Assembly (NCBI GenBank): GCA_937950415.1 | Contig: CALFDL010000036.1 | Coordinates: 1 to 26,317 of the forward strand | Direction of reading: 5' to 3' | DNA length: 26,317 nucleotides | Source of the DNA: an uncultured Collinsella sp. | GTDB taxonomy: Bacteria > Actinomycetota > Coriobacteriia > Coriobacteriales > Coriobacteriaceae | In this document: positions 24,803 through 26,317 of the stretch, in pieces | Layout of the letters: each line of letters starts with the position of its first letter | Position numbering within the stretch: the first letter of the stretch is position 1 | Notes under the pieces: model-generated | What the model was told of the DNA's origin: nothing | The model's input: the letters and a program-made list of their open reading frames with translations, nothing else | Databases searched by the model: none | Made by a program: the position numbers and the translations under genes

Positions 24803-25645
24803 ATGATTGTGTTTTCCGATATGGATGGAACCCTGCTGACGAGCGATAAGCACATGAGTGACGCCACCTGGGCGATGCTCGACGAGCTCGCGCGCCGCGG
24901 CATTGAGTTTGTGCCCTGCACGGGGCGTCCGCTGTCGGGCGTCTTTGAGCCCATCCTCGCCCATCCCGCCGTGCACTATGCCGTCTGCGCCAACGGCGCC
25001 AGCGTCTGGCAGCTCGACGACGATGCGCCCACCGACGCCTCGCGTGCCACATGCATTCTGAGCCGTCCGCTCGATCGCGACATCGCCCACCGCATCCATC
25101 GCATCGCCGCCGACCACGACGTCACCTTCGACATCTTCGCGGACGGCAAGTGCTTCCTCTCCCGCTCGCTTTACGAGCGTCTGGATGAGTTCTGCGGTGG
25201 AGACCCGCATATCGCTGGCTCACTCAGGCGCACGCGTACGCCCATCGACACCGATGTCGATAGCAAGATCGATGAGGTCGAGACGCTCGAGCGCATCGCC
25301 ATGTACTGGCACGATCTGGCAGATCGCGATGCCATCGCAACGGCGCTCGACGCGCTCGGGGGCATTGAGGTCACACGCTCGTACGACATGAATATCGAGG
25401 TCATGGGCGAGGGTGCCACCAAGGGAACGGCCCTCACGTGGCTGTGCGAGCATCTGGGCGAGCCCCTTGCCGATGCTTGGGCCTTTGGCGACAACATCAA
25501 CGACATCCCCATGCTGCAGATGGCGGGCCACGGCATGGCCATGATCAACGGCGAGCCGGAAGACCGCGAGGCAGCCGCCGCCATCACCGAGTTCGACAAC
25601 GACCACGACGGCGTCGCCCGCACCATCATGGCCGCCCTCGCCTAG
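24803..25645 (+). CDS. Cof-type HAD-IIB family phosphatase (280 aa)
   Basis: The protein has the HAD core motifs in order: I, FSDMDGTLLTSD (Asp6 nucleophile, Asp8); II, PCTGRPL; III, a lysine in EGATKGTAL; IV, FGDNINDIPML. The cap domain between II and III (about residues 85-190) is the C2B type, which places it in the Cof/YidA group. These enzymes dephosphorylate sugar phosphates, FMN or PLP. The real substrate cannot be read from sequence. The start is ATG 24803 with AAAGGA upstream. A terminator precedes it, so a promoter is expected in or near 24778-24802, or read-through. An IS110 element begins about 25 bp after its stop. Confidence 0.9.
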   Translation: MIVFSDMDGTLLTSDKHMSDATWAMLDELARRGIEFVPCTGRPLSGVFEPILAHPAVHYAVCANGASVWQLDDDAPTDASRATCILSRPLDRDIAHRIHRIAADHDVTFDIFADGKCFLSRSLYERLDEFCGGDPHIAGSLRRTRTPIDTDVDSKIDEVETLERIAMYWHDLADRDAIATALDALGGIEVTRSYDMNIEVMGEGATKGTALTWLCEHLGEPLADAWAFGDNINDIPMLQMAGHGMAMINGEPEDREAAAAITEFDNDHDGVARTIMAALA

Positions 25646-25671
25646 CAGCAGCAACCCGGCAGGGTAGCTAA

Positions 25672-26317
25672 TTTGGGACGTGTCTCTATAGTTTTGTCAA
25701 CCGCGTGCTTCGCGCCATTTCGGCATGACGCATCCGGGCGCCTGGCGCCCCCGCTTCCTCTTCGGTTGATTCCGCCGCCCGCTAGGCCGCGTACGGGACG
25801 GCGTCGCGCATGATCGCGTAGATGACCTTGAGCCTCTTCCTCGCGACCGCCTTCAGCGCCTTGCTGTGCCTCATCCCCCTCGCCCTGCACTCCCCGTAGT
25901 ACCTCCCGAACCTGTTGTCCGTGCCGATGAGGGAGTTGCAGCTGAATATGAGCAGGTTCTTGAGCTGCCTGTTCCCGCCGCGCTGCGGCGACGTCGACCT
26001 GATGCTGCTCCCGGAGCGCCTGTCTGACGGCGCCACGCCGCAATAGCTCGCGAGCTCGTCGTGCCCCCTGAACGCGGATATGTCGATCGACGTCACCAGC
26101 GCCGCGGCGGTCTTGGGGCCGATCCCGGGCACCGTGAGGAGGCACTCGTAGACCTCGTCGCCCGCCAGCGAGTCGGCCACGAGCGAGTCGAGCTCCCCGA
26201 TGTCGGCGTCGAGGGAGGCTATCTCCCGGGCGAGCATCCGGACCGCGACGTCCTCGCCGGCCGGGAGCCGCCTTCCCGAGCGCGACGAGGCCAGCAGCGC
26301 CTCCCAGAGCCTCCTGG
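25672..26317 (-). mobile_element. IS110-family insertion sequence, right-end part, cut by window edge
   Basis: The element comprises the transposase C-terminal part and about 110 bp of downstream non-coding end. The exact end is not proven. I place it near 25672, where the HAD-side sequence gives way to GGGACGTGTCTCTATAG. Within the end are a perfect 7-bp palindrome GGGCGCC-T-GGCGCCC (25736-25750) and a consensus -35 box TTGACA on the minus strand (25695-25700). The upstream half, including the catalytic RuvC-like domain and the left end, lies outside the window. Confidence 0.7.
25782..26317 (-). CDS. IS110-family transposase, C-terminal part (5' end beyond the window)
   Basis: The frame is open from the stop at 25782 to the window edge, giving at least 178 residues. 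It contains the Transposase_20 (IS116/IS110/IS902) domain: a helix-hairpin-helix like VPGIGPKTAAALV, then ELASYCGVAPSDRRSGSS with the serine-rich loop thought to hold the catalytic serine, then GGNRQLKNLLIFSC and the C-terminal RHSKALKAVARKRLKVIYA. Characterised members (IS621) use a bridge RNA encoded in a non-coding end to choose target and donor. The N-terminal DEDD domain is outside. No frameshift or stop is seen in the visible part, so it may be active. An ATG at 26237 is internal, not the real start. Confidence 0.9.
   Translation of the reverse strand, partial: RRLWEALLASSRSGRRLPAGEDVAVRMLAREIASLDADIGELDSLVADSLAGDEVYECLLTVPGIGPKTAAALVTSIDISAFRGHDELASYCGVAPSDRRSGSSIRSTSPQRGGNRQLKNLLIFSCNSLIGTDNRFGRYYGECRARGMRHSKALKAVARKRLKVIYAIMRDAVPYAA

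Overview
The window reads as chromosomal DNA of a GC-rich Gram-positive anaerobe. Gene content and protein style point to class Coriobacteriia, most likely Collinsella or a close relative. The reasons are high-GC codon use, an actinobacterial-type prfB without the programmed frameshift, an ftsEX pair, an L31 gene with a structured leader, a VanZ-like protein and a complete MurNAc-6-P scavenging operon. The genus is inferred from recall, not computed.

Layout. Nearly everything from 14 to 22,625 is on the minus strand, so it is transcribed right to left. In that direction the order is: rpmE (L31), secA-prfB, a YitT-family membrane protein, a split transketolase (N then C subunit), ftsE-ftsX, rnr, a lone small serine recombinase, a VanZ-like protein, rpiR-murQ-murP-mupG, an ArsC/Spx-family thioredoxin-fold protein, tRNA-Gln and tRNA-Glu, a TPR protein overlapping smpB, and a flavin reductase followed by a stand-alone rubredoxin. 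A small hypothetical gene (2866-3276) is on the plus strand. From 22,932 the strand switches to plus: an ACT-domain protein, citrate synthase and a Cof-type HAD phosphatase. The right edge is the 3' part of an IS110-family element on the minus strand, cut by the window.

Functional groups. (i) Translation, secretion and division core: SecA, RF2, FtsEX, RNase R, SmpB, L31 and two tRNAs. (ii) Cell-wall recycling: a MurR/RpiR-type regulator, MurNAc-6-P etherase, PTS MurNAc transporter (EIIBC without EIIA) and 6-phospho-muramidase MupG. (iii) Redox: the flavin reductase and rubredoxin together look like a split high-molecular-weight rubredoxin, the electron donor to flavodiiron proteins. (iv) Central metabolism: split transketolase and citrate synthase.

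The window is mostly housekeeping. No clear new defence or metabolic system is present. The unusual material is between genes: several different long palindromes (878-944, 3293-3466, 9862-9900, 14520-14642, 21988-22121), some in related copies. They look like REP/MITE-type dispersed palindromes, but no cognate transposase is in the window. Other oddities are a ~174-residue Pro/Ala/Gln-rich N-terminal extension on FtsE, an Ala/Lys/Glu-rich tail doubling L31, an SPT instead of SPF tripeptide in RF2, and intrinsic terminators placed directly against the ribosome binding sites of mupG and yitT.
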